From contig OZ026604.1 in assembly GCA_964020085.1 (NCBI GenBank), positions 27,283,818-27,347,817 of the forward strand: a stretch of DNA of 64,000 nucleotides, read 5' to 3'. The position numbers were made by a program, and so were the translations under genes. The notes beneath the pieces were generated by a model. It saw only the letters and a list, made by a program, of their open reading frames with translations. It did no database searches and was not told where the DNA came from. Shown one piece after another: positions 51,004-61,976 of the stretch; the stretch's first letter is position 1; every line of letters begins with the position of its first letter. The DNA comes from Micromussa lordhowensis (Eukaryota; Cnidaria; Anthozoa; Scleractinia; Lobophylliidae).

Positions 51004-54000
51004 GTGTGTAGTATCGCTGTATATTTTTACTCGTTGTTTGTATTTTGACTCGCCCTACGGGCTCGTCAAAATACTGCACAACTCGTAAAAATATACAGCG
51101 ATACTACACACCAAAACGTCTAATAAGATATATTGCGTGACCTGCTTTTCTGGGCAGACTTCATATTTAGTAGCCAGCAGGCAGCAATTTTGAGTACCAA
51201 CTTGCAGTGATAAAATTTTCTATTCAGAGAAAAATCTATTTGGAAAACAGTACATGTTTTTGATGTTGAAACTCTTTCTATCCCTTTCCAGAGCTGGATA
51301 TTCTTCATGCCCAGAAGAGAGTCTTGAAGACAAATTTTACAAAGGAGAAGAATGATTACTATGCAGCCATCAGAGAAATCAAGACTCAGAAAAAGAAGAG
51401 ATGGTCAGCAAAGAGAAAGAATGAGAGACTTCCCACAGTCAAAGCAGTGTAAGTATATAAACTGTTTTTGCTCAAAGATAAAGTCTGTATACAAGCCAAA
51501 TGACCCATCAGGCCGAAGCTTATCCCAGTGTCTGAGTATTTCTACTCCCCCTGGATGGGATGCTAGTCCATTGCAGGGTTACCTCCAGCAATAAGTTTAC
51601 CGGTACCCAATTGTACACCTGGGTGGAGAGAGGCACTGTGAAAGTAAAGTGTATTACCCAAGAACACAATGTAATGTTCCCGGCCAGGGCTCAAACCCAG
51701 AAGTGCTTGATCTGGCGGGGAGTGCACTAAACGTGAGCCCACCATGCCTATCACAAGACATGGTGCATGTTTATTGACAAACAAAACTGTCTTGAGAATC
51801 AGTTAGGGGACATCGGCAGATGAATATCTAGACTTACACCCTCTATATTAGTGGTGTGTAATGGGTCAAGGTGGGGCAGGGGAGATACAATTAGTCATTG
51901 TAAATTTGTAAGAATATTTATACATTTGTTTTCTTGTTGGTAACACATTTTGTTGTAATGATTGGCAAAAAAGCAGTCCAAAACACCTTGTACTACATGT
52001 ACGTTGAGAATGTTCATAAACAAGTCATACATGATTTATGATCATGATGATTATTAAAATGGTAAATTTGTTCATGTTACCGAGATCAGAAATGTGTAGT
52101 TCCAGAAAATATCCATACCTCTCCTGTAGAAGGGAGTTTGTTTAAGACCCCCCTGTCCAATTAGGCTTCATATATTTCTTGGATCTTTTTTGGTCTTACA
52201 GAACCCCCATCCCCCACCTCCCTGGAAATTCCAATCCCTTCTGTGGGGGAGTATGGATATTTCTCTGGAACAGCACAATTTCTTAGCAACTACCCTGTAA
52301 ATTTATGTACTTGAAACAATTAATACATTGTTTTTTTTTTCTTGAGACCGGGTGTGTTACTTTTAAGGATCTCTTTGTCCTGATGAGTTAATTTGTTTTG
52401 TTACAGAGCAAGCAGTAGGGCTATGGAACAGCCCTATGAAAAGGAAAAAGCACTTTGTGATACCCTTGTGAACCACTTGGAGGGACTACACATAAATGCA
52501 ATTCATCTGCCAGATGTTCAATCAACATCTTCAGCAGACAAGGAACCTTCCATTTCGTTAGCAGCAAGTATGTTATTAGGAGAGACTCATTAACGTTTAG
52601 GAACTGTCTTGTCATTTACTGACAAACATGTTGGATTAATTCTGTTACCTGAGAAAATTGAAATCAAAACATGAACTACATGTAGTTGCAGGGCCATCTT
52701 AGACCATCTGCTTTCAGGCAAACCTCTCAACCTTGAGGTTCACCTTCACTGGATTGCTGGTTGCCTAAGATAATATTACCAAATAAATGTTTAATTTTTA
52801 CAAAAGAAAACCTGAAATCGAGAAGGAGATCCCCTTTAACACTTGCAGATTTACAAATGAGATTCACTTGTAGCAACCCCTGTGGAATAAATCAGCTCCT
52901 TGAATGTCCTATAATGGTAATTTTCTATGAAAACTTCACAACCTTTTTTAAGTCTAGTGTCTTACATGATAGTCCAACCTGTGGGCTTGATATACTATAA
53001 ACAGATTACAGGGTTTTGACAGTGCTGTGCTGTTCAAATTGTTTTAATTAAAGATGATTTGTAATTCTTGTTGACTTCATTTGCTTTAATCATTCACTGT
53101 TGATAATTACTCAGGTGCTACAAAATGTACATAATTAGATGATGTTATATTGACTTTGCACTCCATTATTGACCTACAGGCGCTGATTTTTCCTTGTCTG
53201 GTGACAAAGGAGTGTTCCTCAGACGCAAATCAGCCAGTGATGATCTTGTTGGAGTGTATGCTGGGGTGAACAGGACTTCAAGAAGAGGAAGTCGCAAAGG
53301 AAGGCGGTCCTCTGCTAAAGAGGTTAGAAGCTGATAATACATGTAATAATACAAAATGTTAACAAAATGTTATCCAGAGTCTAAGGAATGATGATAAACA
53401 TGCAATACTGAAGTTGTTCCACTATATTATAACATTTTTGTATATTCATTCCTAAAACTTTGGATAACATAATTTATCACCTGAGACACCAATGACGTAG
53501 GTTTTCCAAGTTTGCCTTTTGGGAAATTGAATCTGCCACTGTGTGCTAAATGTGTGGTCTTGTATGCCAGACTGAGAACTTAAAACTATGGTTTGCTTGT
53601 CAGGCAAGTGATGGATAAAATCTACATGCACTACACACAGAAAAATACCTGGTTGCTTGTGCCATTTTAAAGAAGGAGCTGGCATGTGAAAGGAGGAGGC
53701 ATGTTAATTCTGTGTGTAGTACATGTGGAGAAATGTTTTCATTACTCATTTCACATTATAGGCCTTTCTGTTAAGGCTATGACCTTTAACAACAGGTCTC
53801 TAAACAAAAACACTTTTCTCATATTTTAGGCTCCTCGCAAATTGAATCTTCATGCCGAAGTCGTTGAACATCTTTTGACTCTTGGTTTATCACCGCCCAG
53901 TACTGCTGCTGATATTCCTAAGGTTCTTGAAGAACTTCAAGAGAAGAAGGTGGGTTCATTGACTAACTATTACCACCTTAATTACTTATGGCCTACATGT

Positions 54001-55430
54001 ATGTCTATCTTGGACCATTTCTAAGTCAATAGTTGAAAGTAATAAAAAATATTGTGATCTAATATCCAGAGGTATGGGGTTGAAACCTTACGAAGGGCGT
54101 AAAGTATTTTTTCTCTGTATATTGTGTCTGTGAAGACGATTTAGGTTAAGTTTTGAACGACTAGTAGATTTATACTTAAAACATTAGATTATTTGCTCTT
54201 GATTTAAATTGGTGGTTTCTTTCCCAATAAAAATCTTGAGCTCACAATCTAATTGTTAAAGATAGCTTTCATTGCAGTTGAGTCTGCAGTCAAGTTTTCT
54301 TTTGGCATACAAGGCGTACAAATGAGGCAAAAGGGTCAATAGAAAGAATTGACCCTTGTACCTCAATTGTAAGTCGAACTGCGTTTGTAAGTCAAACTGA
54401 TGATAAATAGATAATAACTTCTATCACTTCAGAAGTCTCTAGCTTTCTACATCCAGTGAGAGGGATGGGGCAATGCTGTGAAAGCTTTAATCGATTGCAG
54501 AATTGTTAAGCCACTAGGCTCTAAAAGTACTTTACTTACTTATTTTTACAGGCAAATTAACATAAAATTATTTCACAGTGTCTTTTAATGACTCATTTCC
54601 AGGACTTTTTTGAGAGTGCCCAAGCTCCTAGCCCTGTGCTAGCACCCGCCGGTAATGATCCCATGACACCAATAACAGAAGAAGCTGCACCTGAATTTCC
54701 GAGCAAATTTGAAGAAAGCAGAGAGAGTGAAACTCCTAAGGTAGTTGTTCAAAGTACCACAGATGCTGAAGATAACACAGGAGAAGGAAATGTGCAAAAC
54801 AATTCACAAGCGACGGATGATGACAAAAGTTTAACTTTGAAAGGAGATGAGGTTTTAGGAAGTGACTCTTCAGGCGAAGCAGGTACTAAGTTGGCCGACG
54901 AGTTAAACGGCTTGTTAACAGAGAACGAAACTGATGAGACGGTAGACCTGGAAGATACAGCTTCTTGTGGAAACGATGATCATTCCAATGCCAAACCAGT
55001 TGTGTCGTATGAGAACCTTGAAGTAAGTTCGGACGACACAGGAAATTTTAACCCTGCTCACTCAACCACAGAGCCCAGTACAGAGGGTTTGTGCTTGCCA
55101 AATGGAGATCTGCGTGAGTCAAATGAGGTCTCGACAAAGTGTGTTGACAGTGAGAATTGTCACTCGAAAGAAGACAAACTTATGTATCCTGAAACTGATC
55201 AGGGGCATTGTGGAAAGACAGGTTCAGCGCCCAAGGAGAACACATGTAGCTTCATGCCTCTTGTGCAAAGCAACACGATTTGTCCAGAACAGTCCAGTTT
55301 TGTCAGCTCATCCTGTTGCGGTACGAATCTCTTAATAGAGGAGAATGGTTTGGAAGCTGTTTATGATAGGAACTCTATAAACGAGGGAGGTGGAATGGTT
55401 AAGGTACAATGCGAGAAGTGTCCTGCGTGA
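45000..55430 (+). CDS. BFR1: BFR1-family coiled-coil protein, complete 12-exon gene, 717 aa
   Basis: Fungal Bfr1 is an mRNA- and ribosome-associated protein at the ER and in P-bodies, also linked to nuclear segregation and secretion; the animal role is not known to me. Exons: 45000-45069, 45169-45275, 45421-45600, 47157-47227, 47507-47608, 49995-50067, 50557-50698, 51292-51448, 52407-52567, 53180-53322, 53830-53949, 54603-55430. All have GT/AG ends and sum to 2154 nt in one frame. The start has an in-frame TGA 12 nt upstream (44988-44990). Residues ~40-300 form long coiled coils with family hallmarks: KFKAVSVVDKEKLQSEL, RIDEAVRRLEHQMQAQQLKL followed by SEEKRIVAEIDTLKRSKRNL, and KNDYYAAIREIKTQ. 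A basic patch SRRGSRKGRR lies at ~388-397. Residues ~407-442 (LNLHAEVVEHLLTLGLSPP, IPKVLEELQEKK) match the C-terminal Bfr1 signature. The last exon adds ~275 acidic, Ser/Thr/Glu-rich, probably disordered residues absent from fungal proteins (~470 aa). Confidence 0.88.
46405..46535 (+). repeat. Interspersed repeat A, copy 1 (BFR1-like intron 3)
   Basis: Contains GCTCATTGGCTAATTTTCATTGTCAATA, ACACATGAATTT, GACAACAAGCGCCGAGA and CGGACAATTTGACAATTTATTA in order. The same order of blocks occurs at about 62890-63040, so this is a dispersed family. Non-coding. Confidence 0.6.
46728..46935 (+). mobile_element. tRNA-derived SINE, copy 2, degenerate
   Basis: In plus orientation it shares the body of the SINE at 39731-39939: GGTCAGTATGCCGGACTTGAG in the tRNA-like head, a decayed B box (AGCTCTGGCCGGGGCC), TTTTCTTGGGCACAACACTTAACTC, and GACTAGCATCC near the 3' end. 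A further degraded relative may lie at 46550-46720. Confidence 0.55.
48071..48200. repeat. Hairpin-forming SINE-like repeat in BFR1-like intron 5
   Basis: Ends pair as GCAGTTATATACGCAACTT against AAGTTGTGTGCATAACTGTG. Inside, GCCTG-AAAAAATC-CAGGC forms a second hairpin. The minus strand carries GGGGTCGAATCCC, close to a Pol III B box. This is a common kind of short interspersed repeat; not a tRNA gene. Confidence 0.55.
48656..49835. mobile_element. 1180-bp foldback TIR transposon with helicase fragment, in BFR1-like intron 5
   Basis: The termini are ~91-bp inverted repeats with about two mismatches (48656-48746, starting TAGCCTGAATTTCAGC, against 49745-49835). A 9-bp direct repeat GTCTACATC flanks it (48647-48655 and 49836-49844). 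Inner segments also pair: GGCCATTCGCATGCATGAATG at ~49000 with its complement at ~49235, and GGGGCTATGGACT with AGTCCGTAGCCCC. The right arm carries an extra insert whose minus strand (49763-49461) begins inside the TIR (MSSSDVTTRK) and reads SGSDVFVNLPTGYGKPLICM, the Walker A region of a RecQ/DEAD-type helicase with P replacing S/T, then stops. A 9-bp duplication is typical of Mutator-like elements, 8-9 of Merlin; class remains open. Confidence 0.75.
50987..51127. repeat. Long palindrome in BFR1-like intron 7
   Basis: Arms 50987-51034 and about 51080-51127 pair almost perfectly (TCTTATTAGACGTTTTGG... against CCAAAACGTCTAATAAGA), and pairing continues inward to a CCCTACGGG centre at about 51053-51061. 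The left flank (50860-50905) carries another hairpin with ATCGCGCGAAACGAGTAC and ATTTGTACTCG. A MITE-like structure without coding capacity. Confidence 0.75.
51541..51755 (-). mobile_element. tRNA-derived SINE, copy 3, in BFR1-like intron 8
   Basis: On the minus strand: GATAGGCATGGTGGGCTCACG head, B-box-like GGGTTTGAGCC, then TTGTGTTCTTGGGTAATACAC, CCCAGGTGTACAATTGGGTAC, and GGACTAGCATCCCATCC at the end. It follows the copy at 39731-39939 over its whole length. Confidence 0.7.
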
Positions 55431-56410
55431 CGTTCTTTATGATGAGTGCGTTACTGGTACAGCAGGAAAACGTACGCACTCTATTGCGATGCAAGCAGAA
55501 CCCATTGAGGGATTCTTGGGGTACTTTTAGAATAGTATTTAAGGCATAACATTCAGTATTTTTTAATATTTTTGTGTAGGTTGATATGTTCAGGTACAAA
55601 TTTATGTACCAAGCACTGACCTCAGCTTCTTTGGTGGGTTGTATGAAGGTAAATAATTATGAAGTGATGCAAGTATATCATTTCTTAGAGCGTTTTTCAA
55701 TTGAGTGACGTAAACCAAAGTAATCACTGTGGCCAATCACAGTGGACACAGACAATACGATGAACCAATCAAAACTCGACGCAACATATAACTGATGCAA
55801 AGCGCGGGAAAACGAGTGAGAGCGAAGCACGAGTGGTTTTACATCTGTTTGGATGACAATAGCTTACTGTAGTAATGCAAAATAATGCAAATGCATTTTG
55901 CAGGACTATTGGCACTCAAGTGAAAACCGTTCTAAAATGTTCATGTAAGCAGGTTTTTATCATCATGCAAGTAGGATCCTTGCATCTAGGTTACAAACCT
56001 TACTCAGCACTTTTTTCCTGCAGCGGTGTTAATTATTCCAAAGTTTTAGCTACTGTATTATGAAATCGCTCCCTTCAGTTGTCATTGCCTTGACATTATG
56101 GAGTAGCGAATAAGCAGTCTGGACTTTACTCACGAAGCCGTCTCAGAGTCGGATTTTCTCGCGCAAATCTAAAAAAGCAATGGGCTTGTTGCACAGACAT
56201 TAGTTGTGAATGTACCATTCGCTTCCCCAACATGAAGTTCTTTTTAATAGTGTTACTCTGGTGTAAAGCCAAAATTATTTTAAGAGGTACATGTATCACA
56301 TATGAGTTCAAATCAGGTATGTCGTCTGTACCTGTGTCTCACTAACACTGTTTGCAATGTGGTACTACACTTTTTTATTACTAAGGAGAACAATTTTTTA
56401 AAGAAATAAA
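55431..56410 (+). terminator. Probable BFR1-like 3' UTR and poly(A) signal
   Basis: The region after the stop holds no further exon. A canonical AATAAA lies at 56405-56410, about 975 nt downstream, and is the first strong signal I see on the plus strand. The interspersed repeat at 55685-55865 would lie inside this UTR if that end is used. Confidence 0.4.
55685..55865. repeat. Interspersed repeat (GAGCGTTTTTCAATTGAGTG family)
   Basis: Starts GAGCGTTTTTCAATTGAGTG and carries two CCAATCA boxes (55733, 55766), then CAAAGCGCGGGAAAACG and CACGAGTGGTTTTACATCTG. From memory this layout recurs in coral genomes as a short non-autonomous element; a search would confirm. Non-coding. Confidence 0.5.
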
Positions 56411-56989
56411 TATTTTATGGTAAAGTGCCCTGAGCAACCAAAGCTTTCTCTGACAAGCATAACATCACACACATTTTCAAATAAGATTTTTTTGTAGCAA
56501 ATATGTGTGTTGATTGAAATACTTGCATATTCTTGCAAAGGTAGTTTCTGATAAAGCAACGAAAAGTACCTCGTTTTGATGTTTATTATACATGGAACAA
56601 ATTCCAGTCAATGGCTACTGGAATTATGGTCACAGTTTCAGAACATCTGTTTGTTCCATGAAATATTTGTTATTTAACCAAAAAAACTAAATTACGTCAA
56701 TCTCCTTCTTGGAGAAATAACTCGCTGGTTCCAGAAGGTTTGTTCTTTATACATGTATCCAAAGGTTTTAAAAACTACACCCAAATTTGTTATTTTTAGG
56801 CCTAGAACTGGCTTAGTAAGTCAAGAAAATATTATCTAGCTTACAGTGCTGCCCAGGGTCAGACAATTGATAAAAAGATAAGAAAGAAAACCAGAATAGC
56901 CAAAAAAATGAATTTATTGAAACATTCTTGTGAAGGTCAAAAAATGATAATTTTTTAATAATGAATTAAAAAGCAATGCTGCCAATCAA

Positions 56990-57142
56990 TGGTTTAGTAA
57001 GATATCAAGCATGAGGGACCGTGTTTTACCGCTTTTCCAAATACCGAGAAGGGAGTTGAAAATACGACGCGCAGCTGAGTATTTTTACGACCTTCGAGGT
57101 TTTTTAAAATGTAGTCAAACATTGTCTTGAGTAAAGGGGATA

Positions 57143-57179
<37 letters not shown>

Positions 57180-57300
57180 TATTGCAAGATAATTTGGTTT
57201 TATCAACTGGGTTGATAATGTGAATTGTCCACCGTAAAGAGATTCGGAAGCTGACGTTTCGAGCGTTAGCACTTCGTCGGAGCGAATTGTCTTGAGTGTT
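56990..57300 (-). mobile_element. Penelope-like element terminal fragment
   Basis: On the minus strand: a hammerhead fold (57242-57287), then CTCTTTACGGTGGACAATTC, TTATCAACCCAGTTGATAAA (a small hairpin), CAATACTCCCACCGACGCAGC and TTTCTTTAGAAACTTATCCCC. This order of blocks is typical of coral repeats derived from Penelope-like retroelements (recalled, not searched). A second repeat piece with ACGACGCGCAGCTGAGTATT adjoins at 57060-57100. No reverse transcriptase frame. Confidence 0.55.
57242..57287 (-). ncRNA. Hammerhead ribozyme motif (type I, minimal stem III)
   Basis: In RNA order: stem Ib AUUC, stem Ia GCU, core CCGACGA (consensus CUGANGA, so the U is C here), stem II G-GC/GC-C around a UAAC loop (GUGC...GCUC, one U-U mismatch), GAAA, minimal self-complementary ACGU stem III, cleavage C, AGC closing stem Ia, a UUCC bulge, GAAU closing stem Ib. 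Minimal stem III hammerheads that work as dimers are known from Penelope-like elements. The U to C core change probably inactivates this copy. Confidence 0.65.
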
Positions 57301-58600
57301 TGACATATCTTCTCAATTGAAACTAAAACTAAGGAGAAATCAAGGAAAAAAAGAAATGTTAAAATCTATGCTAATTGAGGCACTGTTACGTTATGATTTC
57401 GATTGTTTACACTTGATGAATTATGAATTAGTTTGAAAATCTTGTGAAGATCGACTCAATGAGGTGGAACTGGAGTAAATAGTTGAGCCACTAAGATTTA
57501 AATAGTACCTGTCGTGATTGAAATTGTTGGTCTTTAAGGACCTTTGAAATTCTCTTTACTTGAGTCGTTATTACGTCATTAGCTCTAATCGAGTTATAAA
57601 AGAAAGGCTTCCTCGTGTAATAGGGTTAAGCCTAAATAAGCACAGCATTTCATCATAAGGCAATATGCCCCTCGGAAATATTCGTCTTGATTGTTGAAGA
57701 ACTTGTATCTTTTTACAGGAAAAAAAAAGCAGTGATAGCTTGACTGTTTTGTAGGACAGTCGTCTAAATATTTTCTATTATTCTGAACTAATTGATCAAA
57801 GAAGAAAACAATTATTGTCCAGTATGGGACGATGAGGATGAGTGAGTGAGTGAGTGAGTGATGGAGTACAAGAGGAATACTTAGTCAACCTGTAAGTTCG
57901 TACATTCTACATGCTTTTAGCCTTATCCGGGTTATTTGAAATTGCAAATTTTATTTCTCATGTACGTGTTGAAGAGCGGTCCACTACTGATGGAAACACA
58001 AGCCAACAGTTGAACAGTTTACACTCGGGTTGTGTTATATTTTGTTGACGTTCCTTACAATACGCTTTTGGGTTGCTTGCCCGTTCTCTGTGCACAAGCT
58101 CATTGATGTGTCGTTCTAGGAAATATCCATACTCTTACACGTGGTCCCCTGTCCCACCCACCCCTTTAGATACTTTCCTTTAAAAGTTTGGGTTTTTGAT
58201 AACCTCCCTAGGGTGGGGCTCCTACTGTATGAAAAAAAGAGAGAAAAGAAAAAAGAAAACAAGCCATTTGTTTGATTTCGAAGAAAAGAAACCAGTTAGA
58301 GAAGAATTCAATCTATGATTAGATAGGTAATAATCTTCAAGATTGAACATTATGTTTCACACTGCAAATCGACTGTGATGCTATCCTTGCGAATAAGGAT
58401 CTACTGATATTCTGAGACTAGGAGGTTTTTGAAAATAAATTCAATGCAAGTGAACAAGGTGTGTGTAACTTATTTTATTGAAGAAGTTGATTATTTAATC
58501 CATTTCGATCTGCATTACCTCGCTGGCGTTTATGAATAGCCATCTCCATCTATGAAAACAGAACGAATGAAAACAACATAGTGCGCCTCAATTCTTTTGA
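57301..58600. other. Intergenic, simple repeat only
   Basis: A (GAGT)n microsatellite lies at 57840-57862. Nothing else was recognised. Confidence 0.4.
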
Positions 58601-58938
58601 TTAGCATCAGGAAGGAGAGATCTCTAGGAAAAATAGGAAGGTGAACCAGCATACGTTACGGTGGTTACCTTCTCTAAGCATGTTCAGAAACCGGGATTGG
58701 ACTTGAACGCATGCAGACAATATACCAGAACCACCGCCCCGCCCCCACCGGTTTTGGATTTCGTACAGATTAGCATCAAGAAGGCGAGATCTCCAGGAAA
58801 AATAGGAAGGTGAGCCAGCATAAGATACGGTGGTTACCTTCTCTAACCATGTTCAGAAACCGGGATTGGACTTGAACGCATGCAGACAATATACCAGAAC
58901 CACCGCCCCGCCCCCGCCTGGTTTGGATTTCGTACAGA
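58601..58938. repeat. 169-bp tandem duplication
   Basis: Unit 1 starts TTAGCATCAGGAAGG at 58601 and unit 2 starts TTAGCATCAAGAAGG at 58770. They are close to identical over the block CATGTTCAGAAACCGGGATTG through GAACCACCGCCCCGCCCCC and end with TTCGTACAGA. Only about ten differences are visible, so the duplication is recent. No coding role seen. Confidence 0.85.
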
Positions 58939-59202
58939 GCATCGGGCGTTCCTTCACTGCTGGACTTAAAGGCGCGAGATCTGAGGACGAGATTGTAGTG
59001 CAGGAACTTTGAAGGATGTATTTACAGATCTGCGCATGTGCAAGCTATGTTGGCTTTGACCGGCCGTTGGCCGATTTGATTCCATCCATTCCATTTTATA
59101 CTACAATCAAATGCAAGCTGATGACTCGTGGGAAATTTGTTTTGGAAATCTCGCAGTCAGTAGTGAAAACGCAACGATAGAGATAATGCTATATTCAGAC
59201 CC

Positions 59203-59665
59203 CCCCGGGGGGGGGGGTACTCCTGGGAAATTTGGGTAGGGGTGTGCGGCCCGCTCCCAAATTTCCGATCACCCGTACCCGTACTCGGTTACACGGGAAA
59301 CCAACCAAACTGAGATACACCGGATGACACCGCGTACCATCTGGGCAAAAATGTTGCGCAAAAGACATGCAAAATTTCTCCACATTTGTGCTTCAAAAAA
59401 ACTTTTTCGTAATCCCAAAACGCTTCAAATCAGAAAAACAAGTGTTTATGTAAGAATCTGGATACCACTCTGGTCTAATAAGCAAAGATAAAGACCATAA
59501 AAACTTACCCGTTTCTCTATTTTCACCCGGCGCTAACATACGGGTAGACCACCGGGAAAACACGTAGCTTTTACGGGAAGGACACGATCACACGGTCATT
59601 TAATGAATTCAAAATGGCGCTAGCCGTACCCGTGCGGGGTATATAAGAAATTTACACCAATATGG
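59203..59665. repeat. Interspersed element with C/G-run end, related to 34715-35040
   Basis: Begins with a C6-G11 run, then GGTACTCCTGGGAAATTTGGG and GGTGTGCGGCCCGCTCCC, matching the style of the left end at 34720. Repeated ACCCGTACC/CCGTGCGGGG pieces and ACGGGTAGACC, ACGGGAAGGACACG follow. It may end in GTATATAAGAAATTTACACC at about 59640-59660. Non-coding. Confidence 0.45.
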
Positions 59666-59859
59666 CTTTCAGGCCACAAGACAATACACAAAAACGTCCA
59701 CACAAAAGACCTTGCGACTTTCACTTTAGTGGCTAAATTTTTCTTACGGTTAATACCTTTTACAGCTAACGATTAATATTTTCCAAGTTTACGCCCAACG
59801 GCTAATATTTTTGGTTCGTTTTGCAACTAACGGTTAACCCCATTGCGACCCTCTTGTAT

Positions 59860-60330
59860 ATAATTTTTATTTATTTATTTATTTTATTTATTTATTTGAT
59901 TATTACAATTCACAGCAATAATAAAAAAAAACAATACAAAAGAAAAAGTGAAAAGCGAAAAGCCGTTAGAGGTACGCAAAAGAGCCATAGACCCAATACG
60001 AGGCGAACCACCACAAGATCAAAGCAAAAATCACATACCAAAATCAAATTAATCTAGTCTAGAAATTTCTTAATCTTACATTTAAATGAAGACAAATTAC
60101 AACTGCTTCTTACTTCTCTCAGTAAACTATTCTACCTATCTACGATTATATTAAATATGAAAATTGAATACCAGTAGTCCTGACATATGTTTCCTCAATT
60201 TCAAGCCATCAAAATCTCTGAGTGTATATAGAGACCTTAAGCGAATAAAAATTTAAAAGATCACTAACGTTAGCACTCTGAAAGGGTACCGAACCAAATA
60301 TTAGAAAGCTGTTTCCAACCGTTAGAACTA
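59860..60330 (-). mobile_element. Probable LINE 3' end with (TAAA)n tail
   Basis: A (TTTA)n tract at 59866-59895 borders A-rich and decayed sequence to about 60330. The overall look matches the LINE 3' part at 40560-40720: a (TAAA)n tail on the minus strand, then an untranslated region rich in T on that strand. No clear protein motif survives, so this is tentative. Confidence 0.4.
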
Positions 60331-61675
60331 ATTTCCCTTTATTTATTTATTTTTTAGTTTAGTTGCTCACTTCTTATTTGCATACTGTATTCACTTTTAA
60401 ACCTTAAAATCTGCCTAATTATTCCCAAAAACTGACATATAAGACATGTCGAAGTGAATGTGTTTGGCAATCGATCTTTCTACACCTTTATAGCTGGGAA
60501 ATTTTGATTAATTTTGAGCTCTGCAGGCACGGTACTCACTTTCCGTTGTTAAGAATTGTTTTAAAGTCAACTCGTCCACATTACATCAAGTGAGTGCTGT
60601 TGTATTTACTGCCAGCGTGCTGTGGCGTGACTTTTGTGAAACAAGTTCCCACAAACAGTTCCATAAATCTTGTGTTGAAAAGTATTTTCGCTGGTTTTTT
60701 TAGTTGATACTTTGAAAACACTGATGAAACAGTAGACTGTCTTTCTTCGCCACTAAGTACTGGACGATGACCAATGAACGCTGACGTCACCACCCGAAGA
60801 GTATAACGTCTCAGTATACTTAAACGCGCTGTAATAACTGTTAAGGTGATCACTAAGATTGACTAAATATCAAATTTGCCGTTTAAATACTTGGTATCTG
60901 CAAAACTGTACATTACAATATAAACAATTCGTTACGTATCCAAATCAAACCACGCTGTTATCACTACCATTACATACGAAGTTTGAGATCAACGTCCAAA
61001 ACCACTGAAAAATACGGTAAAACCGTCTAAAAGCTCTTGGAAATGCCTTTCTAATCTCAGATGTTCACATTCTCGGGTTCCGGCAAAATGCATTTAGGGC
61101 TAAAAAGCATCCTAATTGTGCATTTTTATGCGAGACATGAAAATCAGACAATCGTGGACAAACGTCCTTGTCGTCCTTGGGACACTTAAGTAAACGAATT
61201 ATCTGTGTTTTACAACTCAAGTTTGAACAATGTTAAAAATCAGGTGAAATGCCAGGTACTAGTTTTCAACATTGTATGTGGGGTGGAGGCGAGACTAGAC
61301 AGGCGAAGTTTTATTCGCGTCTGACGTGTGCGCAAAAGCGCCTGAAGTGCAAATTTGTCCCAAGACTTTTGTTCATGATTGAAGGCAAGACCCCTCTCGG
61401 GTTGTCATTTGATATCACGCAACGCATAAACTTGGAAATTCAAACGCGCTCTGTCACAAAATGAAGAACGCTGTCGAGCTTGAAAGTCAGTGTAAAACGC
61501 GAAGTTATTAGAGAGTCTTACATTTGATTGAATTTTCAGTAGGATTAGTGTATTTCCAATTTTGGAAAATGATGACGTCTCATGAAAACCGGCACTTCAA
61601 CGGACACGGCCTTCACAGAAGGGGGGGATTTCAGAGCTTTCACAGATTCATGTTGCCGGCCTCCACAATGTAATG
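60331..61675. other. Intergenic, nothing recognised
   Basis: No exon, RNA gene or repeat boundary could be supported. Confidence 0.4.
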
Positions 61676-61735
61676 AATGAATGAATGAAAGACTTTATTT
61701 AATTGTCAAAGAGTATTTAAGATTCTCACTAAAAG
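61676..61735 (-). mobile_element. Retroposon tail carrying an AATAAA signal
   Basis: On the minus strand AATAAAGTCTTTCATTCATTC runs into a (CATT)n tail (61674-61690). This is the usual end of a small non-LTR retroposon. Its AATAAA (61694-61699) lies about 280 nt after the stop of the CUB/SRCR gene and could serve as that gene's poly(A) signal (inference). Confidence 0.45.
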
Positions 61736-61976
61736 CCTCAATCAGCCTTGTTGCTATCTGAAAACACCACTGTACTGGGTGAAATAAGCGTTTTTGGTCT
61801 TCCCAGGCAGGAAACCGCAGGCGCCTGCAGTCAAATTCTGAACTCGTTACCCGTACTTTTGCTTAACTAATTAAATAAGAATCGCTCAGCTTTAATTCAG
61901 GTGTGATCAATGAGTAAGTAAACTTTCATACGTTACCTCCTAACACAAAAAGTTTTGATACTTCTTATATAGCCAT

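Noticed and set aside
58680..58730. tRNA gene suggested by GTTCAAGTCC on the minus strand
   Set aside because: The T-arm stem does not pair and no cloverleaf could be drawn.
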